Assembly (NCBI GenBank): GCA_038501785.1
Contig: JBAMJR010000080.1
Coordinates: forward strand, 688,501-752,500
Direction: 5' to 3'
DNA: 64,000 nucleotides
Source: Myoxocephalus aenaeus
Taxonomy: Eukaryota; Chordata; Actinopteri; Perciformes; Cottidae
Within the stretch, counting starts at the first letter, position 1, and each line of letters begins with the position of its first letter. Both the position numbers and the translations under genes were made by a program. Positions 12,309-24,279 of this stretch are shown in pieces. A model generated the notes under the pieces. It was not told the origin of the DNA and ran no database searches. It saw only the letters and a list, made by a program, of their open reading frames with translations.

Positions 12309-15300
12309 TCACAGCTTGCTCATGCGGCCCATGAGTTTCTCCAGCTTGAGGGCGAGCGTCATGTCGCCTTTGATCCGCAGCTTCCCCGACATGAAGGCCA
12401 TCGTGGGCTTCAGCTTCCCTGAAAAAACAAACACACGGACGTTAATATTATTATTATAATAATATGTAATCATCTGCGTTACCGTAGTGGCGGCTCACCT
12501 GCAAACATCTTGCTGAAGTCGCCAGAGTCCATCGTCATGATAACGTCGGCTTTGACGGGCGGCTGGCCCTGCCCGGCCCGGCCGGCGCCGCTCTTCAAGT
12601 CCAGGAACCAAACGCCCTCATTTTGTCCTTATATGGACAGAGATGAGTTTACATTAGTGACACGCCAACAATATCTCCTTATATGGACATAGATGAGTTT
12701 ACATTAGTGACACGCCAACAATATCTCCTTATATGGACAGAGATGCGTTTACATTAGTGACACGCCCAAAATATATCCTTATATGGACATAGATGAGTTT
12801 ACATTAGTGACACGCCCACAAGATCTCCTTATATGGACATAGATGAGTTTACATTAGTGACACGCCAACAATATCTCCTTATATGGACATAGATGTGTTT
12901 GAATTAGTGACACGCCCACAAAATCTCCTTATATGGACATAGATGTGTTTGAATTAGTGACACGCCCACAAGATCTCCTTATATGGACATAGATGAGTTT
13001 ACATTAGTGACACGCCCACAAAATCTCCTTATATGGACATAGATGTGTTTGAATTAGTGACACGCCCACAAGATCTCCTTATATGGACATAGATGAGTTT
13101 ACATTAGTGACACGCCCACAAAATCTCCTTATATGGACATAGATGTGTTTGAATTAGTGACACGCCCACAAGATCTCCTTATATGGACATAGATGTGTTT
13201 GAATTAGTGACACGCCCACAAAATCTCCTTATATGGACATAGATGTGTTTGAATTAGTGACACGCCCACAAGATCTCCTTATATGGACATAGATGAGTTT
13301 ACATTAGTGACACGCCCACAAAATCTCCTTATATGGACATAGATGTGTTTGAATTAGTGACACGCCCACAACATCTCCTTATATGGACACAATCCTATAC
13401 AACAGACGAACCTGATAGGTCGAACTGATAAATGGCCTGCGTTGACTTGACGACGTCTTCGTTAAGGACTCCTCTGATGGCGTTGAACGTGGTTTCTATC
13501 GGTCCTCCGGAGGAAGACGTTGAAGACGATGGTGGTTTGAAGGCTGGGGTCGCCCCTAGCAACAAGAATACAAAAGCAGGTAATTTCATTGGACTCTCAT
13601 TTTAGTAAATAAATTAGGAGGCGTAAACCAAAAATATACACTTATATATACACACAAAACTGCATTTCACAAGATTAAAGTTCAGTATATTAGAATATAC
13701 TTATAATAAAATACATCCAATAGTACAACACTAGTATTGTACTAGTATGATAACAGTATTTGAAAATACCAATGTAAATGTTGTAGTATAATTTGCAATA
13801 CTGAAAGTAGTATTTGTAGTAATTTCTGTTATCAAACTGATTTCAATAGTATTGCAGTATTATCGGTAGTACTAGCAGTGGTATCTACGGTACTTGTGGT
13901 ATTTACCATGTTGCTCCATCTGTTCGACCAGGTTCTCTGGTGCTTCGTCCAGGAAGAAGTCCGGCAGCAGAGGGTGACCTGTTGACCAATCAGAGACCGC
14001 CATGAGTACACATGACCGCGTGCGGGAAGCTGCAACCACCCATGCTAAGTTAGCTCAAGCTCAGTTAGCATGACGTCACCTGGCTGGACGGCGTACTGTT
14101 CGAAATCTTTGATTCCGTGCTCCTTCAGGACGTCCTCGTCCACCAGGAAGTGACCCGTGTAGTCCTTCGGCCGGGACAGGACGGCGTAGGCAGCGTCCGC
14201 CATGATGTCAGACGTACGGCACTGTTTACCGATACCGTCTCCGCCCAACATATCCATCGCTGCTGTCTGGATGGCTACGGCAACAACAAAGGACAGAGCA
14301 GGGTTACCATGCTAGTTTACTATGAAAGTGTATGGGGAGTATGTTAGCATGCTAGTTTACGATGAGAGTCTATCGGGAGTCCGTTTATCATGCTAGTTTA
14401 CTATGAGAGTCTATCGGGAGTCTGTTAGCATACTAGTTTACTAGGAGAGTCTATGGGAAGTCTGTTAGCATACTAGTTTACTAGGAGAGTCTATGGGAAG
14501 TCTGTTAGCATGCTAAACTTTATTCACTGACCAGTTTTTGGCCAGAGGGCGTTGACGGCAATTTGACCTCTGAACTCTTCCGCCATTCCAAGGACGCACA
14601 TCGACATGCCGTACTTCGCCATTGTGTACGCTGTAAAAAAAAAAAAATTTTAAATCATAAAAATCAAACGTGTTCATAATATACAGAACAAAACCACACA
14701 GGTGTATGATGGGATGCTGGCTAGTCGGTTGCTATGGTTACCTGTGTGGTTCTTGAACCAGACGGGGTTGAGGTTGAGCGGAGGCGACAAGTTCAGGATG
14801 TGAGGACTGCGACTCTTCAGCAGGTGAGGGATCACCAGCTTAGACCTGAAACATTCAGACACTCGTTAACTGAAGCTCGTTAACTGAAACTCGTTAGCCG
14901 AAGCTCGTTAGCCGAAGCTCGTTAGCCGAAGCTCGTTAACTAAAGCTCGTTAACTAAAGCTTACGTCAGGTAAGTCCCTCTCAGGTTGACTCCCAGCATC
15001 AGGTCCACCTTCTTGAGGGGCGTCTCCAGAGTTCCTGTCAGGCTGATGGCGCTGGCGTTGTTCACCAGGATGTCGATTCCTGCCAATCAGACACACGATA
15101 GTGATGATGTCATCAGCTGTCAGTCTGACCTGATCCCTCACCAGCTTCCCACCCACCAACACAACTATGTCCATAAAAAGTGTTTTACCTCTGACCCCTT
15201 ATAGAAGCCTTGACTCTAAGAACTGTTAATTCATATTTACTGATTTGTATAAATATTATTTTTATAAAAATCTACAGGATAAATAAAAACAATTTAATTT

Positions 15301-18038
15301 CAAATAAAAATGTGAAGTTCTTAAACAAAACAAAAAATACCTGAAATACATGTGTTAAGCAAACATAATTTCATTAAAAAGTCATAATATTATGAGATTA
15401 AAACACAGGTGAAAGCTGCTGAGTCAGATGAGCTGAAGTTAATGATCAATATTATCAGAGATTTTAGGATGTTGAAACAAAAAATTAATGACGACTTTGG
15501 TTCTCAAAATATTACGGTTTCTTCTAATAATGCGAGACTTACATTTTTTTTATCTCACATAATTTGCTCCTAAGAGACTGAAACATTTATTTTTGTACTA
15601 TTAACTTCCTCTGTATTCATGCAGAAACCGTTTAGTTATTATTCAACATTTTACTAAACTTATTCTGTAATGTTCTTTTTATAGTTTCTAATGTTTTTAT
15701 TCAACACTAAAGAAATGTTGTTTACCTCCGAACTTCTCGACGGCTTTCTGAACGGCGGCTACGACCTGCTGCTCGTCGCGGATGTCGACAACACAAGCCA
15801 ACGCTTTCCCGCCGGCCGCCTCCACTGAAACGCAAACACACAGGAAACGCTCCGTTTAGCCCTTCAAAATAAAAGTCTTGCTCCTGGAAACAGAACCATC
15901 AGGACGAGAATTAGAGAGAACTAGAACATTTAGTGCAGAACAACACAGTTATGACATGAATCACTAAAGAGAAATAAACAGTTACATTTCTTTGATCCTC
16001 CCTGATAAACGTTCCCACCCTGCCGGTGGGTTTTGGGGTTCAGAAGGTTAAATTAAACGTCTTCATTACAAACTTCTATCCGCTCAGAAACATCTGAACA
16101 TCTTTGTATCTTTGGGGCTGGAATTGTTTTGAAGAGGAAATAACTAAAACAGCCCGTTAGCCCGTTAGCTCCTCACCCTCCTGAGCGGCGGTGTAGATGG
16201 TTCCCGGTAGTTTCGGGTGGGCTTCGGCCGTCTTGGCGGCGATGACGATGTTGGCTCCATCCCTGGCGGCCTTCAGCGCGATGGCTTTGCCGATCCCTCG
16301 ACTCGCTCCGGTGATGAAGAGCGTGCAGCCGGCTAGCTTTCTGTAAACACAGAGAGCACTTAGCTAGCCTGTTAACGCACCACTACAGCCATGGAAAAAA
16401 ATACTTCCTGTTAGTTCCTGTTAGTCTACTTGTAGTTTACAGATCACGTTTGGATTTATTCATGTGTTTATAAATATTTATTTATGTAGAAATGTGTGTG
16501 TAGCTGCATCCTTTGTTCTTTTTATGTCTGCCTGTGAAATACATTACAACTAGTTTTGATGTGTTGTATAAATAATCTTTATTATCATCAACCACACAAG
16601 ATATGTTTTCCGATTAAACCTGAGACTAATAGTCAACAATCCAGCGTTAAGTATTACAACTACACATAAAATACGAATGTTCTACAACACGTGGTGTTTG
16701 CTGTCAAATCTAAGAGCCAATCAGCTCTCTGATATGGTGACAGCCAGCCGTTTCCCATCATGCACTGGGCCACGCAGTCTGTGGAGAACTACTGCGGCGC
16801 CTGGCTCTAAAATCGGCGGCCGCCTCGCTCTCGTGAGATTATCGTTGACCACGTGTGCGTGACATCAGAGCAAGTCGGGACCAAGTCGGACACAAATCTA
16901 CCCAGCATGCATTGCGCACCGATCGGCGGTGATCGATACCGATCAGAACTGGCTCATCATGTTTATACTGTGGCGACACTCCTCCTCCCATCCTCTAGGG
17001 GTCACTGTTTGGAGTGTCGTCAGCCTGGATGAGCCACACCTGGCCAGTCGGGTCTCTCTGGGGGAAGACATCCGGGGTGTCGTTGGCTTTGACACCATTT
17101 CTGTCCCTTATCTTTTGCTTTGTATCTTTTTCACATACCTACACTTTAAATGGTGGGATTTATCTCGTGTTAATACATTTCTTCTCGTTAGCTGCTGGCT
17201 CGTTTGTCTCACACTTCATGTCGCAGTCTTTGAGCCGGGTTGTGACGATCTATGAAACTGTGAAATAGTCAAATCGTGAGTATTACAACTTGTAATTGTA
17301 ATACTTTCACCGTATTTATATATCATTTATACCTGCTTTATATTTAAAAAAGAGACTTTATAATATACAGATTATACTTGATTCAGCTCCTTTAGCGGCT
17401 AAAGGTTCTCGACTCACCTTGAAGTTTGAAGTAAATAAAGCCTATTTTTTTGTATTATCATTATTCTGCATGTTGGAGCAGAACACTCAATAAGAACAGT
17501 TTTAACAACGAGATGATCATTGGAGCTGATGTCACCAAACTTAATAGAAGAAAAGGTCACTTTTAGAATAACTTGTTTAAAAGATCACAAGAAACCGACC
17601 AAACCCACAACTACGGTTAGTCTCGAAAGCAGCTGGGTTCAAGGCCCAGTTCGGCTCGAGTCCAGTCCAGATCCATTCAGCTAGCTGCAGGTCTGCAGGT
17701 ATGCAAGGCCGCATCGGTTAGATAATGACAGCTGTAACCAACAGAGCTCCGTAGGAAAAAAACGTCGTCTTTCATCGTGCCTTGCTCAAAGGTCAAGAGA
17801 CAGCGGAGCAGAACCGAACCACTCGAGGCTGAAGCAGAAAGCTTCACTCAGAATTCGGCGTTAGTAAGAACTCAAACTGAAGCCGCTTACGTCGCTAATT
17901 CTCATCTTATGAGTTGTTACATGATTATTTTAGATTGTGTTAAATTGTATTAAAATCAGCTCTTTTTTAACGGAAGCCAGTATTTAGGATGACAAGCGTG
18001 TCGCGCGCCTCGTGCACTCACCCCGTGTTCTGCAGCAT
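12309..18038 (-). CDS. hsdl2: Hydroxysteroid dehydrogenase-like protein 2
   Basis: Peroxisomal short-chain dehydrogenase/reductase fused to a C-terminal SCP2 sterol-carrier domain. Eleven coding exons: 18022-18038, 16177-16340, 15726-15824, 14965-15079, 14742-14845, 14532-14630, 14080-14274, 13907-13978, 13412-13555, 12499-12627, 12309-12418. All phases agree, giving 415 aa (human 418). Cofactor motif TGASRGIG is at 16-23, NNAS at 100-103, catalytic Ser152, Tyr168 and Lys172 (YTMAK). The SCP2 part covers roughly 305-412. The protein ends in SKL, a canonical peroxisomal PTS1 signal. The start is the ATG in a short first exon (MLQNTG). The intron before the penultimate exon is a 50-bp minisatellite that copies the splice acceptor. 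The gene is head-to-head with ptbp3. Confidence 0.96.
12620..13390. repeat. 50-bp minisatellite spanning an hsdl2 splice acceptor
   Basis: Sixteen unit starts exactly 50 bases apart (12627, 12677 ... 13377), the last one partial. Two main variants exist (gatgagtttacattagtg and gatgtgtttgaattagtg). On the minus strand each unit ends tccatataag-GA, the same as the real 3' splice site at 12627/12628. The exon therefore begins inside the first unit. Confidence 0.93.
14309..14516. repeat. 41-bp minisatellite in hsdl2 intron
   Basis: About five tandem units around gcatgctagtttactatgag...gggagtctgtta, wholly intronic between 14275 and 14531. Confidence 0.85.
14865..14963. repeat. 14-bp repeat beside hsdl2 splice donor
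   Basis: Tandem aagctcgttaacta / gaagctcgttagcc units that run up to the donor after exon 14965-15079. The donor text gtaagctttagt is itself close to the unit. Confidence 0.75.
16341..18021 (-). other. hsdl2 intron 1
   Basis: No exon or mobile element is recognised. Short open frames between 16677 and 17268 lack any family resemblance and are treated as chance. Confidence 0.6.
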
Positions 18039-18126
18039 CGTTATTCTGTGTGGAAGAAGTGAAGAAGTTTAACAATGACAGACCTTCTTCTTCTCCACCT
18101 TTCACCCACTTACTGACACTCTCCTC

Positions 18127-18168
18127 AACCGGAAGTCACAGAGCAACTGCTCGGCTCCACTTCCGGTT
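18127..18168. promoter_or_regulatory. hsdl2 promoter: inverted pair of ETS-type sites
   Basis: AACCGGAAGT (18127-18136) and its mirror ACTTCCGGTT (18159-18168) lie 89-130 bases upstream of the hsdl2 ATG. CCGGAAGT is the classical ETS/GABP core of TATA-less housekeeping promoters. The surrounding sequence is relatively CpG-rich and no TATA box is seen. Confidence 0.6.
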
Positions 18169-18249
18169 TGCGGCCAAAGATGAGAAGAGACGACGAGATG
18201 ACTCCCGCTTCGGTTATTAACCATCACGTCGTGTTTACGCGTTTGTTGT

Positions 18250-18765
18250 TGTGATCGAATCAAATGTTTTGTTATATTTATATATTTGTTTATTTTTTAT
18301 TATTTACCAACATGTACTTCATAACAGACTCCTCTCTCTTTAAATTATGTGTCGATTATTGTTTTATGTTTATGGTTCTGTTGATTGTTTTATTCTGTCT
18401 ATGTTTATTGTTTGTATTGTTTTATTCTGTCATGTTTATTTTATTGCACTATATTTATTGGTTTACATTTGGTTTATTCTGTCTATGTGTATTGTTTGTA
18501 TTTGTATTTGTTTTATTCTGTCTGTTTATTTTTTATTTCATTTGTTGTCTTATTCTGTCTATGTTTATTGTTTGTATTGTTTTATTCTGTCTATGTTTAT
18601 TATTTATATTATTTTATTCTGTCTATGTTTATTTTTTATTCTGTCTATGTTTATTGTTTGTATTTGTTATTGTTTTATTCTATATCTGTTAATAGTTTCT
18701 ATTATTTTTGTTGTTTTAAGATAAGATGATCCTTTATTAGTCCCGCAGTGAGGAAATGTACAGGA
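18250..18765. repeat. T-rich tandem repeat and LINE 3' tail (reverse)
   Basis: 18370-18715 is built of degenerate ttattctgtctatgtttatt units. 18716-18765 (aagataagatgatcctttat, then tagtcccgcagtgaggaa) is the reverse complement of a common fish LINE tail, also present forward at 43030-43140. A (GT)n run follows at about 18773-18812. 18830-19300 is AT-rich with a TA microsatellite near 19107-19152. Confidence 0.6.
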
Positions 18766-18769
18766 TTGT

Positions 18770-18814
<45 letters not shown>

Positions 18815-19102
18815 ATTGTTATGCTGCATTCACAGAGTATGATTCTGATTCTGTGTGTACATCGAATACTGCACATATATTATGTGTAAACTGCAATAAA
18901 TGTTATTGTATGTGTGAAATCTACATCCATTAATCTGCTAAATACCTTCACATAAATATTTGAACAACTGATTAATGTATTGTGAGTTATTGTTGCATCC
19001 AATGTAATCTAATGTAATTTATTATTTTTGACTTTTACTCACATAGTTCCATATTAGTTATTATATAAAAGGTTGATATATAAAGGATTAGATTATACTA
19101 TT

Positions 19103-19159
<57 letters not shown>

Positions 19160-19389
19160 AAGGATTATATATAGAGGATTATATTATATTATATATAAAT
19201 GTATATCTATAAATGTATATATAATAATGTGTCCATGCCGTTCCCGATACATGAAACATAATAAATCTAAAATAATTTATAAAATATCTGTGTCTATTTT
19301 TAGATGTTTTTTCTCTCCGTTTAAACTAATTTTTATTATTATTGATTATTGATTATAATCGACCCCCCCCACACACACACACACACACA

Positions 19390-19660
19390 CACTTCTGAGG
19401 CGTGTCCGCGCGGAGCGGCCATGTTCTCTCGTGACGTCATCAAACGGGAAGTGAGCTCGTTGTTCTCCGGTGGCTGCGGCGCGCGGAAGGATCGCGAACC
19501 AAAACAACTCTTCCTCTCCACCTCCTTCATCCTCTTCCTCCTTCCTCCTCGCGGACCATGGACGGGTGAGCGCGTGGAGATCTCCCCCAAACCTTCCCGC
19601 CGCCGTTTCTCCTTCCATCCGCCCTCACGTTTCCTTGGCGACTGAACCGCACCTGCGCGA
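19390..19660 (+). promoter_or_regulatory. ptbp3: CpG-rich 5' region and first exon of ptbp3
   Basis: CpG density rises sharply here. ATG GAC GG followed by GTGAGC at 19558-19565 matches the Met-Asp-Gly first exon typical of PTB-family genes. Its phase does not fit the exon at 20639, so either a second exon between them was missed or this exon serves an alternative transcript. Confidence 0.55.
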
Positions 19661-20662
19661 GCCCCCTACCCCCTCCCCCCTTTCCTGTTTGTTGTTGTTG
19701 TTGTTGTTTCCTTGATTGAAACACTTTCCCGCCACCGACCCCTCTTTCCCTCTTTTCCCGCTCCTCGCGCGCTGTTTTTGTTGCCTGTGTATCGTTTTTT
19801 TTCTTTTTTTTTCTGGGTTTTGTTTTGGTTGAAAGTGTCGCGAGCAAAGAGTGACGACTCAACGGCGGGATTTGATGGGTTGAAATCTCGCGATAACTGA
19901 GTGCTCACACAGAACAGACTGTATACAAGAATACTTTATGATACTCGTGTTTTTTGGCTTTACAATGTTCAGATATGTTCTCAGGTCACATGACTAATTA
20001 ATGAACAATGTTTAACAGTCATTATGTGAATAAAACAATAGAAATCCTAAACAATTAACGGCCATTTTTAGTTTCCAGTCTGGTTTCCAAAGTGGTTCTT
20101 TAGTTTCTTCAGTCCTTGAGATCAGAGCTGAAACCATTAATCAATGAGTCGATCGATACTTAATCAGTCGGCTCTGTGTCAGCTTATTGTGTCATATCAA
20201 TAAAGGGAATAAAAAAAGACATCTGAAGATGCCAATCAATCAATAAAATGATTTCATAGCTCAATGATAATGGCATTATTAAATTTGTATTATTACATGT
20301 ATCCATTAATCAATCAAAAGAAAAGTAATTGACAACAATTTAGATAATTAAATTAAATTATCAAACAAAAATATCAAGCTTTGAGTCCAGCTTCCATTTT
20401 ATTAGATTTAAATCTATTAGGCTTTTATTTCTGCTTTATCTTTTAGTTTGTTATAGTAAACTAAATATATTTGGGGTCTGGACCGTCTCCGTATGCAGTA
20501 ATATGTATATCATGAAGTAGCCATATACTGTGTACATACTTTATATTGGATAAATACACAAACACCTCTCTGAACAGTAAACATGAGGGTCAACAGGTGA
20601 TTAAAGTGTCAGCTGATAATATTATTTTGTTTCTTCAGGAATCAGCGTTCTCTTCCTCGAAC

Positions 20663-23190
20663 ATGAGCTCCAGTGCGTCCTCAGGTGAGCCTCCTTCTGC
20701 CTCCAACACCTTTAGAGCTGCCGTGTGTTGACTCACCTGTCTGTCCACAGCGGATGGCACCGATAGGCTGTGTGTTTCTGAGCGCGCTCAGTCTGTCCCG
20801 TCTCCGGTCCTTCACCTGCGGCAGCTTCCTGCTGACGTCTCTGAACAGGAAGTGATCGCTCTGGCGCTTCCTTTCGGCCGAGTTAATCAGCTGATCACGC
20901 TCAAGGCCAAAAACCAGGTAACGGCTAACTGCTAATAGCTAACGGCTAATAGCTAACGTATAACTGCTATCGGCTGATTGCTAACTGCTAACATCCAACT
21001 GTTAACAGCTAACTGCTAATGGCTAATATATAACTGCTAACATCTAACACCTTACTGCTAATAGCTAACATATAACTGCTATCAGCTAACGGCTAACATC
21101 TAACTGAGATTCAGAAAAATGTCTGAACGTTTCAAAAGTTTAGTTTTAGGAAAATCTATTTATCAAATATGAATAAAAACAGATGTATTATTATTATGTC
21201 TTTCTATATATTTTCATTTTTTCTTCTTATATATGGCTCTACTTCTAAATATACTATATATATAATACATACAATATATATAATTTTATATATTTGTGTC
21301 TCATTTTGATGCAAGAAACTTCTCCTTATTTAATTTATTAATGTTTTAGTTTCCATTCATCTTTAACTCATTAATTAAACATTATCACTATTTTTTAAGG
21401 CATTTTTAGAAATGGCGTCGGAGGAGGCGGCTGTTACCATGGTGAACTACTACACCTCGGCCCCACCCACCATCAGGAACCAGCCAATCTTCATCCAGTA
21501 CTCCACCCATCGCGAGCTCAAAACCGACAATCTGACCAATCAGGTGAGGAGCTGCCGCACTAGCCCCGCCCATTCAGTTTTTGTCAAGATTTATTTAAAG
21601 AGCAATTAATTACCTATAACAGACAGATTAAAGTAACAATATGGTGATATTTTTTATTTATTTATTATTTTAAAGTTTTCTTAACTTAATTGATGAAAAG
21701 TTAGTTTGATTTTAAAATATAAAACTTTAACTATACTGCATTTTTTTAAACCACTATTTAAAATATATTTGACATGTGATTGTTCTTTTCAACCCTCCTT
21801 GTTGACAGAGAGCAGCTCTGCAGGCCATCAGTGCAGCAGCAGTGCATTCTGGGAACATGGCGTCGGGGGGAGAGGGGCGGGGCTTAGCTCCCGGTCAGAG
21901 TCCCGTCCTGAGGATCATCGTGGAGAACTTATTCTACCCGGTGACTCTGGAGGTCCTGCAGCAGGTGGGCTCATTCATGAGTATATCATTGTTATTGTGA
22001 TTATTGTTGTTTTTCTTATTATTGTTTATATATTACGAGTTATTATTGTGTTTTCAGATCTTCAGTAAGTTCGGCTCGGTGTTGAAGATCATCACGTTCA
22101 CCAGAAACAACCAGTTCCAGGCGCTGCTGCAGTTCAGCGACAGCGTGCACGCTCAGCACGCCAAGGCCGTGAGTCACGTGCACGCTCTCACACACACGCA
22201 CACACACACAGACACGCTCACACACACACGCTCACACACACACTCTCTCACACGCTCACATGCACACACACACATATGCTCACACACACACACGCTTACA
22301 CACACGCACGCACACACTCACGCACACATGCTCACACACACACACACGCTCACACACTCACACACACGCTCTCACACGCTCACATGCACACACACACATA
22401 TGCTCACACACACACGCTTACACACACGCACGCACACACACTCACACACGCACACATGCTCACACACACACACACGCTCACACACTCAACACACGCTCTC
22501 ACACGCTCACATGCACACACACACATATGCTCACACACACACGCTTACACACACGCTCTCACACACACGCACGCACACACACTCACACACGCACACATGC
22601 TCACACACACACACACTCACACACACGCTCTCACACACACGCACACACACACAGACACACACACACGCTCACACACACACACGCTCTCACACGCTCACAT
22701 GCACACACTCTCACACACACGCACGCTCACACACTCACACACACACACACTCACACCCTCACACACACGCTCACACACACGCACTCACACACACACACGC
22801 TCTCACACACACACGCTCACTCACTCACACGCACGCACACACGCTCTCACACACAGCTCCATCCAGAGTGTCATGAGCTCTGGACCAATCAGATCCCTTC
22901 CTGTCTCCAGGCGCTGGGCGGGCAGAACATCTACAACGGCTGCTGCACGCTGAGGATCGACTCCTCCAAGCTGAGCGCGCTCAACGTGAAGTACAACAAC
23001 GACAAGAGCCGCGACTTCACCAGAGCCGACCTGCCGGCCGGAGAGCTGGACCCCGCCTCCTTCGGTAAGAAGAAGTCCTTATTGAAGTCCTCTAGGGCGG
23101 GTCTACGGGTGATTGACAGGTCCACACCAGAGAGACTCTTCCTCATATGCTCACTTCCTGTTCACTGGTTGATAACAGTCCACTTATATA

Positions 23191-23285
<95 letters not shown>

Positions 23286-24223
23286 ACAGGTGTACCTCTC
23301 CCTCCGTACGGAGCAACAGCTTTCCAGCCGACCTTCCACCAACACACAGGTGAGAATATATCCTCCTCCTCTTCCTCTTCCTACTCCTCCTTCTCCTCTT
23401 CCTCCTCCTCCTCTTCCTTCAGCTCCTCCTCTTCCTCCTGCTCCTCTTTCTCATCTTCCTCGTCCTCTTCCTCCAGCTCCTCCTCCTCCTCCTCTTGTGT
23501 CTGTTGTAAATGAAGTTGTTCCTCCTCAGGTCTGTCCATGGCGGCCATGTCTCCTCCCCGCGTCTCCCTGCAGGTGGCGCCTCCTGCTGGTCACTCGGTG
23601 CTGCTGGTGTCCAACCTGAACCCGGAGGTCAGAGGTCACACAGTCACAAAGCAAGCGACCAATCAGAGCGCAGCGCTGTGCACTAACGTTATTGTTTGTC
23701 TCTGCAGAGCACGACGCCGCTCGGCCTCTTCGTCCTGTTCGGTGAGCAGCTCAAATATCATTAATCATTAATATTAATTAGTAATTAATATGATTTATTA
23801 ATAATTATTCTGTATTAACATCATTTTTTGAAAATTAATTTATTGTGGAGTCTTTCCTGTTATTCTGAAGAGAAGTGATTAATTTGTTATTGATTTGTTG
23901 TTTCCAGGTGTTTATGGGGACGTTCAGAGAGTTAAAATCCTCTTCAACAAGAAGGAGAACGCTCTGGTTCAGATGAGCGACGCCACTCAAGCTCAACTCG
24001 GTTCTCCTTCTCCTCCTTCTTCTTGTTCTTCTTATTTAAGAAAATATTCATCTGAAAGACGTTTGGTAGAAAAATTATCTTAGAATCTAAGAAACTATTT
24101 AATAAGTCAAAGAAATACTCCAAAAAATATTTACAAATAATGGAAAGGTTTATATTATTACAAACGGCTTAATGTTGACAGAAAAACCTGAAAAGTCAGT
24201 CAAATAATTAAATGTATTAATAA

Positions 24224-24279
<56 letters not shown>

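Noticed and set aside
12627..13390. Regular 50-bp repeats, CRISPR-like spacing
   Set aside because: Units are contiguous with no unique spacers and lie in a vertebrate intron. Simple minisatellite.
16677..17268. Open frames in hsdl2 intron 1
   Set aside because: Short, overlapping in several frames, no family resemblance.
22004..23513. Long HTHTHT and Ser-rich open frames
   Set aside because: They read through CA, GT and CU microsatellites across real ptbp3 exons and splice sites. Coding only where the PTB exons lie.
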